Shown here: in pieces, positions 1-7,064 of the stretch
Position numbering within the stretch: the stretch's first letter is position 1
How the letters are laid out: the number at the start of each line of letters is the position of its first letter
DNA from: Moraxellaceae bacterium
GTDB lineage: Bacteria; Pseudomonadota; Gammaproteobacteria; Pseudomonadales; Moraxellaceae
Reading direction: 5' to 3'
DNA: 7,959 nt
Assembly (NCBI GenBank): GCA_003543245.1
Contig: DPJB01000037.1
Coordinates: 207,067 to 215,025 of the forward strand
The notes under the pieces: model-generated
What the model was told of the DNA's origin: nothing
Database searches by the model: none
What the model saw: the letters and a program-made list of their open reading frames with translations, nothing else
Translations under genes and position numbers: made by a program

Positions 1-221
1 GCCAGCACTTCCTGCGACAACACGGTATCGCCTTCATTTTTCAATACCTGGGAAATCACGCCATCTGCTGGCGCAACAACCTCAAGTACAACCTTGTCAG
101 TTTCAATATCAACAATCAGTTCATCACGGGCAACCGCTTCGCCGGGCTTCTTGTGCCAGGTTGCAACCGTACCATCCGCGACAGATTCGGGAAAAACCGG
201 AGCCTTGATTTCGATGGCCAT
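1..221 (-). CDS. sucB: Dihydrolipoyllysine succinyltransferase (E2 of 2-oxoglutarate dehydrogenase), N-terminal part
   Basis: This is the lipoyl-domain end of the E2 core enzyme, which moves the succinyl group from the E1 thiamine intermediate to CoA. Seventy-three full codons are visible before the window edge; the E1/E3-binding and catalytic domains lie outside. The protein begins MAIEIKAPVFPES and carries the lipoylation motif ETDKVVLEV, with Lys43 as the expected lipoyl-lysine, followed by the usual PADGVI turn of the lipoyl fold. The ATG is preceded by an AAGGAA ribosome-binding site at 230-235 with an 8-base spacer. The gene starts 31 bases after the sucA stop codon with no hairpin or clear promoter between them, so the two are almost certainly co-transcribed. 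SucB is preferred over the pyruvate dehydrogenase E2 (AceF) because of the adjacent sucA and the SucB-like N-terminus. The partial state is due only to the window end. Confidence 0.97.
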   Translation of the reverse strand, partial: MAIEIKAPVFPESVADGTVATWHKKPGEAVARDELIVDIETDKVVLEVVAPADGVISQVLKNEGDTVLSQEVL

Positions 222-252
222 TTTCTGAATTCCTTCTTTATATTCTCAGTGC

Positions 253-3084
253 TCAGGGCTTGAAAGCGTCTTCAACCAGTGCTGCCTGCTCTTTTGCATG
301 CAGATAAACCGATCCACATGCAGGCGCAGCAGCAGAAGGTCTGCCAGCAAAGCGTGTACGCAACTTGTCATTCCATTCACGAACCACGGTATGCATATGA
401 TGCTGCGTGCAGTACCAGGCCCCCTGATTCATTGGCTCTTCCTGGCACCAGACAATGCTCTTTGCATTCTTGTAGGGCGCCAGTACTTCGGCCAGTTTCT
501 TTTCCGGGAAAGGGTAAAGCTGCTCGATACGAACAATGGCGACATCATTACGGTTAAGCTCACGACGCTTTTCCAGCAGATCGTAATAAACCTTGCCACC
601 GCACATGATGACGTGGGTGACATCAGCAGGCTTGATCGGATCAATTTCCGGAATAACCGTCTGGAACTGACCATGCGCCAATTCTTCAAGGGTGCTAACA
701 GCCAACTTGTGGCGCAGCAGGCTCTTGGGCGACATGATTACCAGAGGCTTGCGCAAGGGACGTACAACCTGACGGCGCAGCAAATGAAAAATCTGCGCGG
801 GGGTCGTTGGCGTACAAACCTGCATGTTGTGCTCAGCACACAACTGAAGGAAGCGCTCCAGACGAGCCGAGGAATGCTCTGGTCCCTGCCCTTCAAAACC
901 GTGCGGCAACAACAGGGTTAGTCCGCAAAGACGCTCCCACTTGGTTTCACCGGACGAGATAAACTGGTCAATCACCACCTGTGCCCCGTTGGCAAAATCA
1001 CCAAACTGGGCCTCCCAGATAATCAGGGATTTTGGCGTGGTGGTGGCATAACCATATTCAAACGCCAGCACCGCCTCCTCGGACAGCAATGAGTCATAAA
1101 TCTCGAACTCAGGCTGGTCAGGATCAATGTTCTTCAATGGCACATGGGCAGTGCCATCTTTCTGGCTATACAGAATGGCATGTCGATGGGAGAACGTACC
1201 ACGCCCCACATCCTGCCCGGTAAGCCGAATCAGAAAACCTTCGTTCAGTACAGTAGCGTAAGCCAGTGTCTCGGCAGCGCCCCAGTTGAACTCAAGATTA
1301 CCGGCGCACATCTTGGTACGGTCTTCCAGAACTTTCTGAACCTGCTTCTGGACAACAAACGTTTCCGGCAACTTTGCCAGCTTCTTGCCAAGCTCCTGCA
1401 GCGTCTTGATGGGTACACCAGTATCCCAGTCATCCACCACTGCATGCCCCAAATACGGGGTCCAGTCAACAAACAATGACTTGTTAGGCTCACGCACCAG
1501 TGACTTGACCACATGATTACCGGCTTCAAGTGCCTTGCGGTACTCCTCCACCATGTCATCTGCCTGCACCTGCGTCAGCACAGCAGCCTTCACCAGACGA
1601 TCAGCATAAATGGCACGCGTGGTCGGTAATTTATGAATTACCTGATACATCAACGGCTGTGTGGCCGATGGCTCATCTGCTTCATTGTGACCACGGCGAC
1701 GGTAACAAATAACATCAATGACTACGTCCTTCTGGAACTCCATGCGGAAATCCAGCGCCAGCTGCGTCACAAAGAATACAGCCTCGGGATCGTCCCCGTT
1801 CACATGGAAAATCGGTGCCTGCACCATCTTCGCCACGCTGGTGCAATACTCGGTCGAACGGGAGTCTTCCTTGATGCTGGTGGTGAAACCGACCTGATTG
1901 TTCACCACGATATGAACCGTACCACCAGTCCTGTAACCGCGTGTCTGGGACATCTGGAATGTCTCCATGACCACGCCCTGCCCCGCAAACGCGGCATCAC
2001 CATGAATGCTGATCGGCAAGACCTGACGACCCTGCTTGTCATTACGGCGATCCTGGCGCGCACGCACAGAACCCTCGACAACAGGAGAGGCAATTTCCAG
2101 ATGGGACGGATTAAAAGCCAGCGCCAGATGCACCTCACCACCGGAGGTCATCACGTTCGACGAGTAGCCCTGATGATATTTGACATCGCCGGAGCCATGC
2201 TTGGTGACACTCTTTCCTTCGAATTCATTGAACAGGTCACCAGGATTCTTGCCAAGAATATTGACCAGCACATTGAGACGACCACGATGGGCCATGCCAA
2301 TAACAACTTCCTTGACGCCGTAAGAGCCGCCGCGCTGGATAAGTTCGTCAACCAGAGGAATCAGCGCTTCGCCACCTTCAAGTCCAAAGCGCTTGGCACC
2401 GGCATATTTGGTGCCCAGAAATTTTTCCAGACCTTCGGCCGCCGTCACACGTTCAAGCACGTGCTTGCGTGTATCGACAGAAAAATTCGGATTTCCACGA
2501 ACGCTTTCAAGACGCTGCTGAATCCAGCGTTTTTCGGCCGTGTTGACGATGTGCATGTATTCGGAGCCAATCGCACCACAATAAATGGCCTCCATCGCCT
2601 GCACCATTTCGCCAAGGGTGCACTCTTCCTTGCCAATCGCCAGATTACCGGTATTGAACACCGTATCAAGATCTGCACGACTGAGACCGTGTGTCGCAAG
2701 ATCCAGATCAGGTACATCCTCGCGCGGCATCAGTCCCAGTGGGTCCAGTTTTGCTCGCTGATGACCGCGATTGCGGTAACCGGCAATAAGCTGCAACACG
2801 GCGACCTGACGGCGCTCATGCTCGGTGCTGACACGACTGGTGGGAAGCGCCTGGGCGCGTGAAGAGTTTTTAGCCAGCAACAGGAACTGCTCACGGACGC
2901 CCTTGTGCGGTGTGTCCTGAGCAATACCATTGACGCGAGGCAGCTTTTCAAAATAGCTGCGCCAGTCTTCCGGCACTGATTGGGGAGAAACGAGGAATTG
3001 CTCGTAAAGTTCTTCGACGTAGGCAGCGTTTTCTGCCGAGAGCTGCGAAGTGCTCCACTGTCGCAGCATGAGGCCGTCTTGCAT
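253..3084 (-). CDS. sucA: 2-oxoglutarate dehydrogenase E1 component
   Basis: SucA is the thiamine-diphosphate-dependent E1 subunit that decarboxylates 2-oxoglutarate and succinylates the lipoyl arm of SucB in the cytoplasmic complex. From the chosen ATG the protein is 943 residues, close to E. coli SucA (about 933). The N-terminal segment (roughly 1-50, with NAAYVEELYEQFL) is the E2-binding tail typical of the family. MAHRGRL at 264-270 and HGDAAF at 361-366 with VNNQVGF at 394-400 form the expected thiamine-diphosphate and magnesium site (Asp363, Asn396). The transketolase-like pyrimidine-binding domain has GQDVGRGTFSHRH at 623-635, and HGFEGQGPEHSSAR follows near 728. The frame stays open upstream to a GTG at 3154-3156, which would add 24 residues (KRRRNSTAPA..) with no family match and no ribosome-binding site. 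The ATG at 3082-3084 gives the conserved MQDGLM start and has GGAAA 9 bases upstream. A terminator separates the gene from sdhB, so it probably has its own promoter. It is followed closely by sucB. Confidence 0.98.
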   Translation of the reverse strand: MQDGLMLRQWSTSQLSAENAAYVEELYEQFLVSPQSVPEDWRSYFEKLPRVNGIAQDTPHKGVREQFLLLAKNSSRAQALPTSRVSTEHERRQVAVLQLIAGYRNRGHQRAKLDPLGLMPREDVPDLDLATHGLSRADLDTVFNTGNLAIGKEECTLGEMVQAMEAIYCGAIGSEYMHIVNTAEKRWIQQRLESVRGNPNFSVDTRKHVLERVTAAEGLEKFLGTKYAGAKRFGLEGGEALIPLVDELIQRGGSYGVKEVVIGMAHRGRLNVLVNILGKNPGDLFNEFEGKSVTKHGSGDVKYHQGYSSNVMTSGGEVHLALAFNPSHLEIASPVVEGSVRARQDRRNDKQGRQVLPISIHGDAAFAGQGVVMETFQMSQTRGYRTGGTVHIVVNNQVGFTTSIKEDSRSTEYCTSVAKMVQAPIFHVNGDDPEAVFFVTQLALDFRMEFQKDVVIDVICYRRRGHNEADEPSATQPLMYQVIHKLPTTRAIYADRLVKAAVLTQVQADDMVEEYRKALEAGNHVVKSLVREPNKSLFVDWTPYLGHAVVDDWDTGVPIKTLQELGKKLAKLPETFVVQKQVQKVLEDRTKMCAGNLEFNWGAAETLAYATVLNEGFLIRLTGQDVGRGTFSHRHAILYSQKDGTAHVPLKNIDPDQPEFEIYDSLLSEEAVLAFEYGYATTTPKSLIIWEAQFGDFANGAQVVIDQFISSGETKWERLCGLTLLLPHGFEGQGPEHSSARLERFLQLCAEHNMQVCTPTTPAQIFHLLRRQVVRPLRKPLVIMSPKSLLRHKLAVSTLEELAHGQFQTVIPEIDPIKPADVTHVIMCGGKVYYDLLEKRRELNRNDVAIVRIEQLYPFPEKKLAEVLAPYKNAKSIVWCQEEPMNQGAWYCTQHHMHTVVREWNDKLRTRFAGRPSAAAPACGSVYLHAKEQAALVEDAFKP

Positions 3085-3194
3085 TTTCAATGTTTCCAAA
3101 GAGAGAAGTTCCGCGACCCAGGTGGCCGGAGCGGTGCTGTTTCGCCTTCTCTTCACAATGACCCGCGATGTCTGGGTAAGACCTCACGACCCTA

Positions 3195-3223
3195 CCCCCC
3201 TGATTGAGTCTAGCAAAGGGGGG
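3195..3223 (-). repeat. C6/G6 inverted repeat in the sucA leader region
   Basis: Six cytosines (3195-3200) and six guanines (3218-3223) flank a 17-base loop, giving a perfect 6-bp G/C stem. Inside the loop a TTG/CAA pair could extend the stem across a small internal bulge. It lies about 110 bases upstream of the sucA start. It has no T-run after it on the minus strand, so it is not a typical intrinsic terminator. Role unknown; it could be a leader RNA structure or a protein-binding site. Confidence 0.5.
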
Positions 3224-3309
3224 CTGAAACGGCCTTCAGACCTTGGTATAGCCTGAAAAGCATACCCACAATCCTGTTAATACAGACGGGCTGGCTGCCT
3301 GCAGATCGT

Positions 3310-3330
3310 GGGTGCCGATATTGTGCACCC
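3310..3330. repeat. 6-bp inverted repeat GGGTGC / GCACCC
   Basis: GGGTGC (3310-3315) and GCACCC (3325-3330) are perfect inverted arms with a 9-base loop. The repeat lies 60 bases beyond the sdhB terminator and far upstream of sucA, so it may fall in or near the sucA promoter. A 6-bp stem is modest evidence, and no function is claimed. Confidence 0.35.
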
Positions 3331-3389
3331 GTTCCCTCGCAAGAGCTACCTGATGCACGCAACACGGCGGAAAAAGACTGAAAAAAGTC

Positions 3390-3418
3390 AAAAAAAACCC
3401 CGCCAGTTGGCGGGGTTT
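3390..3418 (-). terminator. Intrinsic (Rho-independent) terminator after sdhB
   Basis: On the minus strand, seven bases after the sdhB stop codon, a perfect 10-bp stem (AAACCCCGCC paired with GGCGGGGTTT) closes a 4-base loop. It runs directly into an 8-T tract (3397 down to 3390). This is a textbook intrinsic terminator. A second short stem with T-runs on both sides (GACT/AGTC, 3376-3389) lies just beyond and could act as a weak backup. The terminator ends the sdhCDAB transcript before sucA, either fully or in part. Confidence 0.93.
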
Positions 3419-3425
3419 AAGGAGA

Positions 3426-4133
3426 TCAGGTCCCCTGGCTAAGCAGCATATTACGAATATGCCCGATAGCCTTGGTGGGATTGAGCCCCTTGGGACACAC
3501 GCTGACACAGTTCATGATGCCACGGCAGCGGAACACGCTGAACGGGTCGTCCAGTTTGGCCAGGCGCTCGGCTGTTGCGGTATCACGACTGTCCGCGAGA
3601 AAACGGTAAGCCTGGATGAGCGCCGACGGACCCAGAAACTTTTCCGGATTCCACCAGAACGACGGGCAACTGGTAGAGCAGCATGCACAGAGAATGCACT
3701 CATACAAGCCATCAAGCTTCTCACGGTCTTCCGGAGACTGCAGGCGCTCCTTGGCAGGCGCTGGCGTGTTGTTAACCAGATAAGGCTGCACCTTTTCGTA
3801 CTGGTTGTAGAACATGCCCATGTCCACAACCAGATCACGAATCACCGGCAGACCCGGCAACGGACGAATCACCACCTTCTTCGGCAATGTCTTCATGTTG
3901 ACCAGACAGGCCAGACCGTTCTTGCCATTGATGTTCATGCCATCCGAACCGCAAATACCTTCACGGCAGGAACGGCGGAAGCTCAGGCTTTCATCAACCT
4001 GCTTCAGCTTGATCAGCGCATCCAGCAGCATGCGCTCGGAACCATCAAGAGTAAGCTCGTAGGTCTGCATATAGGGCGCTTCGTCCTTGTCAGGATCGTA
4101 GCGATAGACTTCAAAAATACGCACGTCGCTCAT
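3426..4133 (-). CDS. sdhB: Succinate dehydrogenase iron-sulfur subunit
   Basis: SdhB carries the three iron-sulfur clusters that pass electrons from the SdhA flavin to ubiquinone at the SdhC/SdhD membrane anchor. The protein is 235 residues, close to E. coli SdhB (238). The [2Fe-2S] ligands are Cys56, Cys61, Asp64 and Cys76 in the plant-type ferredoxin domain (SCREGICGSDG). The C-terminal domain has CILCACCSTSC, supplying Cys146, Cys149 and Cys152 to the [4Fe-4S] cluster and Cys156 to the [3Fe-4S] cluster. Cys203 and Cys209 complete the [3Fe-4S] set and Cys213 completes the [4Fe-4S] set, assigned by alignment with E. coli. The start MSDVRIFEVYRYDPD is preferred over an in-frame start 14 codons upstream (4175) because AAGAGG at 4140-4145 sits 6 bases before this ATG and the extension lies in a hairpin region. 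It follows sdhA after an unusually structured 81-base gap. Confidence 0.98.
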   Translation of the reverse strand: MSDVRIFEVYRYDPDKDEAPYMQTYELTLDGSERMLLDALIKLKQVDESLSFRRSCREGICGSDGMNINGKNGLACLVNMKTLPKKVVIRPLPGLPVIRDLVVDMGMFYNQYEKVQPYLVNNTPAPAKERLQSPEDREKLDGLYECILCACCSTSCPSFWWNPEKFLGPSALIQAYRFLADSRDTATAERLAKLDDPFSVFRCRGIMNCVSVCPKGLNPTKAIGHIRNMLLSQGT

Positions 4134-4160
4134 GGTGTGCCTCTTCAATTCTTTGTCAGG

Positions 4161-4183
4161 GGACGGGAGATTCACTCCCGTCC
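4161..4183 (-). repeat. 9-bp perfect stem-loop between sdhA and sdhB
   Basis: GGACGGGAG and CTCCCGTCC are perfect inverted arms around a 5-base loop, ending 27 bases before the sdhB start. On the minus strand it is followed by a mixed sequence rather than a T-run, so it does not look like an intrinsic terminator. Likely roles, all inferred, are mRNA stabilisation, a processing site, or a dispersed intergenic repeat unit. Confidence 0.8.
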
Positions 4184-4189
4184 ATCACC

Positions 4190-4205
4190 TCATCCCGGGG
4201 GATGA
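4190..4205 (-). repeat. Second stem-loop between sdhA and sdhB
   Basis: TCATCCC and GGGATGA are 7-base inverted arms with two bases between them. As RNA this would form a 6-bp stem with a 4-base loop. It begins nine bases after the sdhA stop codon and six bases before the larger stem-loop, so the two form a tandem pair in the intercistronic RNA. Confidence 0.65.
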
Positions 4206-4214
4206 AAATGCCTC

Positions 4215-6032
4215 TTAGAAGGTACGCGGCTTGGGTGGAACGGATTCCACTGTCAGCGGCTTCAGCTTGACCGGCTTGTAGTCAAGACGATTGCCTTCCT
4301 TGTACCAGAGGGAATGACGCATCCACTCCTTGTCGTTACGACCGAGCGGGCACTCGGGGTCGTCCACCGGACGCTCGTAATCAACAACGGTATGGGCACC
4401 ACGACACTCTTTGCGAGCGGCAGCAGAAATGATGGTGGCCTTGGCAGCCTCAATCAGGTTTTCCAGCTCCAGCGCCTCGATACGGCCGGTATTGAACACC
4501 TTTGACTTGTCTTTCAAGTGAATGTTGGCAATACGCTTTTCGATCTCGAGAATTTTCTGGACGCCTTCATCAAGCAGAGCCTGGGTACGGAACACGCCAG
4601 CATGGGTCTGCATGGCGCGACGCATGTCGTTGGCAACATCCTGCCCATACTCGCCATCAGTGGAGTTATCGAGACGGGCAATGCGTGCCAGTGTCTTGTC
4701 CAGGGCATCCTTTGGCAGCGACTTCTGGGCAGCTGGTGCGCGGGCAACAGTCTCGATGATGTGATCACCGGCGGCCTTGCCGAACACAATCAGGTCAAGC
4801 AGCGAGTTGGTACCCAGACGATTGGCGCCATGCACGGAAACACAGGAACACTCACCGATAGCATAGAAGCCATTGACCACTGCATTCGGATTGCCATCCT
4901 TGGGAGCAACAACCTGACCATTGATATTGGTCGGGATGCCACCCATCTGGTAGTGAATCGTCGGCACCACCGGAATCGGTTCCTTGGTGCAATCCACGTT
5001 GGCAAAGTTCTTGCCGATTTCGTACACGGACGGCAGACGCTTGTGGATGGTATCGGCACCAAGGTGGGTCAGATCGAGCACCACATAATCACCATTTGGA
5101 CCGCAGCCACGACCTTCCTTGATTTCCTGATCCATGGAACGTGACACGAAGTCGCGTGGAGCCAGATCCTTCAGGTTGGGTGCATAACGCTCCATGAAGC
5201 GCTCGCCGTTCTTGTTGCGCAGCAGGCCGCCTTCACCACGGCAACCCTCTGTCAGCAGCACGCCGGCACCGGCCACGCCGGTCGGGTGAAACTGCCAGAA
5301 CTCCATGTCTTCCAGCGGAATGCCGGCACGGGCCGCCATGCCAAGGCCGTCACCAGTATTGATGAAGGCATTGGTAGAGGCCTGATAGATACGACCTGCC
5401 CCACCGGTAGCAAACAATGTGCACTTGGCCTGGAACACGGCAATGTTGCCGGTGGCCAGATCGATGGCGGTCACACCCAGCACGTCACCGTCTTCATCAC
5501 GGATCAGGTCAAGCGCGATCCATTCGACGAAAAACTCGGTATTGGCAGCCAGATTGGCCTGGTACAGCGTGTGCAGCAAGGCATGACCGGTACGGTCGGC
5601 CGCGGCACAGGCGCGCTGCACCGGCTTTTCACCGTAATTGGCGGTATGCCCGCCAAACGGACGCTGATAAATGGTGCCGTCGGCATTGCGGTCAAACGGC
5701 ATGCCGAGGTGTTCCAACTCATACACCATCTTGGGTGCTTCGCGGCACATGAACTCGATGGCATCCTGGTCGCCCAGCCAGTCGGAACCCTTGATGGTGT
5801 CGTAGAAATGGTAATGCCAGTTGTCCTCACTCATGTTGCCGAGCGAGGCACCAATGCCGCCCTGTGCCGCTACGGTGTGGGAACGGGTCGGAAACACCTT
5901 GGTCAGAACAGCTACCTTGAGGCCGGCACGGGCAAGCTGCAGCGAGGCACGCATGCCCGAGCCGCCACCGCCAACGATGACGGCATCAAACGTCAGGGTA
6001 GGAATATTGGTCGCATTGATTGCATCGGCCAT
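4215..6032 (-). CDS. sdhA: Succinate dehydrogenase flavoprotein subunit
   Basis: SdhA oxidises succinate to fumarate on the cytoplasmic face of the membrane, with covalently bound FAD. It is 605 residues; E. coli SdhA is 588. The dinucleotide-binding motif is GGGGSG at 21-26. His52, in RSHTVAAQGG, is the expected covalent FAD attachment site (His45 in E. coli). The catalytic and substrate residues align as His249 (QFHPTG), Arg293 (APRDFVSR), His360 (IHYQMGG) and Arg405 (ANRLGTNSLLD). Compared with the E. coli protein as I recall it, the C-terminal segment near residues 552-566 (DYERPVDDPECPLGRND) is longer, and the tail ends VPPKPRTF. The ATG has a GGGGGA ribosome-binding site (6041-6046) 8 bases upstream, inside the end of sdhD. 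The sdhD stop and the sdhA start are 3 bases apart, so translation is probably coupled. Confidence 0.99.
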   Translation of the reverse strand: MADAINATNIPTLTFDAVIVGGGGSGMRASLQLARAGLKVAVLTKVFPTRSHTVAAQGGIGASLGNMSEDNWHYHFYDTIKGSDWLGDQDAIEFMCREAPKMVYELEHLGMPFDRNADGTIYQRPFGGHTANYGEKPVQRACAAADRTGHALLHTLYQANLAANTEFFVEWIALDLIRDEDGDVLGVTAIDLATGNIAVFQAKCTLFATGGAGRIYQASTNAFINTGDGLGMAARAGIPLEDMEFWQFHPTGVAGAGVLLTEGCRGEGGLLRNKNGERFMERYAPNLKDLAPRDFVSRSMDQEIKEGRGCGPNGDYVVLDLTHLGADTIHKRLPSVYEIGKNFANVDCTKEPIPVVPTIHYQMGGIPTNINGQVVAPKDGNPNAVVNGFYAIGECSCVSVHGANRLGTNSLLDLIVFGKAAGDHIIETVARAPAAQKSLPKDALDKTLARIARLDNSTDGEYGQDVANDMRRAMQTHAGVFRTQALLDEGVQKILEIEKRIANIHLKDKSKVFNTGRIEALELENLIEAAKATIISAAARKECRGAHTVVDYERPVDDPECPLGRNDKEWMRHSLWYKEGNRLDYKPVKLKPLTVESVPPKPRTF

Positions 6033-6035
6033 GAA

Positions 6036-6404
6036 TCAGTTCCCCCAGAGGATCTGGATGCCCCAGACCACATAAACAAAGATACAGATGGCCATGCCGG
6101 TCTGCAGGAAGATACGGATGAAGGTTGCCTTGGCACCCATCTGGCGCTCGGTGACGTAGTCAGTGAACACCGTCCACAGGCCCACCCACGCATGAGCAGC
6201 CAGAGCCAGCAATGCCAGCAAGGAGAAAATGCGCATGGCCGTGCAGGTCATGAAGCCGTGCCACTGGGCGTAATCCACCCCTGGATTACACAGCAGAAAG
6301 CCGACGATCACGACAAAATAGGCGGCCAGAATATAGGCACTGACACGCTGGGCCAGCCAGTCGGCAACACCGGAACGACTAAAGCTCGTTGCACTGTTTC
6401 TCAT
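6036..6404 (-). CDS. sdhD: Succinate dehydrogenase membrane anchor subunit, cytochrome b556 small subunit
   Basis: SdhD and SdhC form the membrane anchor that binds heme b and ubiquinone and tethers SdhA/SdhB. The protein is 122 residues (E. coli 115), with three hydrophobic segments at about 21-40, 57-78 and 96-118. HAWVGLW and TDYV place His71, Asp82 and Tyr83 at the same numbers as the functional residues of E. coli SdhD: heme ligand His71 and the quinone-site Asp82/Tyr83. The ATG at 6402-6404 shares its A with the TGA stop of sdhC, a classic coupled overlap. GGATGG lies about 10 bases upstream as a weak ribosome-binding site. An in-frame ATG nine codons further up (6431) lies inside sdhC, and the peptide it would add (MCIGLDGAL) has no family match. 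Confidence 0.95.
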   Translation of the reverse strand: MRNSATSFSRSGVADWLAQRVSAYILAAYFVVIVGFLLCNPGVDYAQWHGFMTCTAMRIFSLLALLALAAHAWVGLWTVFTDYVTERQMGAKATFIRIFLQTGMAICIFVYVVWGIQILWGN

Positions 6405-6796
6405 CAGAGCACCATCCAGGCCAATGCACAAAGAATGAGGGCACCCGCCAGCAGCAGTGCGAGCGTTGCAAACAGACGACCACCCTCCAGCGACTCACCA
6501 ATACCGAAGTCCTGAACGAGGTGCTTTGCACCCACAACAAAGTGGTAAATCAGCCCTGCCAGTGCAACAAACACCAGAAAGCCACCGATAAAACCACCCA
6601 GTACGTCAGTTTTTACGGCAGCAAAGGCCTCGGCAGAAACAAGTGATTCCTGCAGGACATAGAGCAGAACCGGGATAAGAGCAAAGATCACCACGCCAGA
6701 GATACGGTGCAAAATAGAGGCGATGGCGACCGGGGACTTCAAGTTGACGGCCAGAACGGTCGACAAACTGAGATTGACAGGTCGATTGCTTTTCAC
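6404..6796 (-). CDS. sdhC: Succinate dehydrogenase cytochrome b556 large subunit
   Basis: SdhC is the larger membrane anchor of complex II. The 130-residue protein has three membrane segments at about 33-50, 65-89 and 104-128. The signature SILHRISG at 27-34 includes Ser27 and Arg31, which match the ubiquinone-site residues of E. coli SdhC, and YHFVVGAKH includes His85, the expected heme b ligand (His84 in E. coli). N-terminal RPVNLSLSTV also matches the family. Translation starts at a GTG: an in-frame stop lies ten codons upstream with no ATG between, and AGGA at 6805-6808 is 8 bases before the GTG. It is the first gene of the sdh operon, read from a promoter about 125 bases upstream. Confidence 0.97.
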   Translation of the reverse strand: MKSNRPVNLSLSTVLAVNLKSPVAIASILHRISGVVIFALIPVLLYVLQESLVSAEAFAAVKTDVLGGFIGGFLVFVALAGLIYHFVVGAKHLVQDFGIGESLEGGRLFATLALLLAGALILCALAWMVL

Positions 6797-6804
6797 AGCG
6801 GGTT

Positions 6805-6829
6805 TCCTGTTGGGGGCCTCTCACGAGGC
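6805..6829 (-). promoter_or_regulatory. sdhC ribosome-binding site with adjacent GTGA-loop hairpin
   Basis: On the minus strand, GCCTC and GAGGC (6816-6829) form a 5-bp stem closed by GTGA, a GNRA-type tetraloop. It ends 7 bases before the Shine-Dalgarno AGGA (6805-6808), which lies 8 bases before the GTG start. The hairpin leaves the ribosome-binding site free. It could stabilise the 5' end or be bound by a regulator; this is inference. Confidence 0.55.
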
Positions 6830-6872
6830 AAACCTAAGGGAGAGCACACAAGGAAGCGCAAGCCAATGAAAT

Positions 6873-6889
6873 TCCTGAAATTTTCAGGA
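6873..6889. repeat. 17-bp perfect palindrome in the sdhC leader
   Basis: TCCTGAAA and TTTCAGGA are 8-base perfect inverted arms around one central base. The left arm also belongs to a 9-base-spaced direct repeat, TGAAATT at 6867-6873 and 6876-6882. The palindrome lies about 24 to 40 bases downstream of the predicted sdhC transcription start. This position suits a repressor operator or a leader RNA hairpin. I do not recognise the binding protein. Confidence 0.6.
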
Positions 6890-6919
6890 GACCAGCAACA
6901 TGCGCAAAACCGGGCGGAA

Positions 6920-6948
6920 AGTATAATCCCGCATAAATTGAATTACAA
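6920..6948 (-). promoter_or_regulatory. Sigma70-type promoter for sdhCDAB
   Basis: Read on the minus strand, a -35 box TTGTAA (6943-6948, four of six consensus bases) and a -10 box TATACT (6920-6925, five of six) are separated by the ideal 17 bases. Transcription would begin near 6913, leaving a leader of about 115 bases before the GTG of sdhC. This is the best promoter match in the window. Confidence 0.75.
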
Positions 6949-7064
6949 ACCGGTAACACAGACAAATACAGCGCATTTCGCGTGAATCTGCCCCTTTCTG
7001 CCTCCTTATAGTGCACTCCTCAATCAACCAGGCAAGTGCTCAGCGCATGTACCAAAGTCAATTA

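Larger units (their letters stand above)
3085..3389 (-). promoter_or_regulatory. Presumed sucA promoter and leader region (no clear promoter hexamers)
   Basis: This stretch between the sdh terminator and the sucA start must carry the sucA promoter if the terminator is efficient. I do not see a convincing sigma70 pair. The best minus-strand candidate is a TTGTGG (3264-3269) / TATACC (3243-3248) pair, but its 15-base spacer is short and both boxes are imperfect. The region contains two stem-loops, listed separately. No supported gene is present: the reading frames here are short and lack family features. Confidence 0.45.

Noticed and set aside
1633..2862. Open plus-strand frame of 409 codons antisense to sucA
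   Set aside because: It lies wholly inside sucA, its translation has no recognisable domain, and sucA has intact family motifs throughout. It is a shadow frame.
3085..3156. Upstream GTG start adding 24 residues to SucA
   Set aside because: No ribosome-binding site precedes the GTG and the added residues do not match the SucA family, whose N-terminus aligns with the ATG at 3082-3084.
3459..4205. Open plus-strand frame of 248 codons antisense to sdhB
   Set aside because: sdhB on the other strand has all eleven cluster ligands, and the antisense product has no family features.
5286..6515. Open plus-strand frame of 409 codons antisense to sdhA, sdhD and the end of sdhC
   Set aside because: It crosses three well-supported genes and reads as low-similarity shadow sequence. 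The equal length to the other antisense frame is coincidence.
6922..6927. Perfect TATAAT on the plus strand as a gltA promoter -10 box
   Set aside because: The -35 position (6899-6904, CATGCG) does not match consensus and the site is 370 bases from gltA. The same bases serve better as part of the minus-strand sdhC promoter.
6834..7016. 60-codon minus-strand frame starting at a GTG in the sdhC-gltA gap
   Set aside because: It overlaps the sdhC promoter, lacks a suitably spaced ribosome-binding site before its GTG and has no recognisable similarity.
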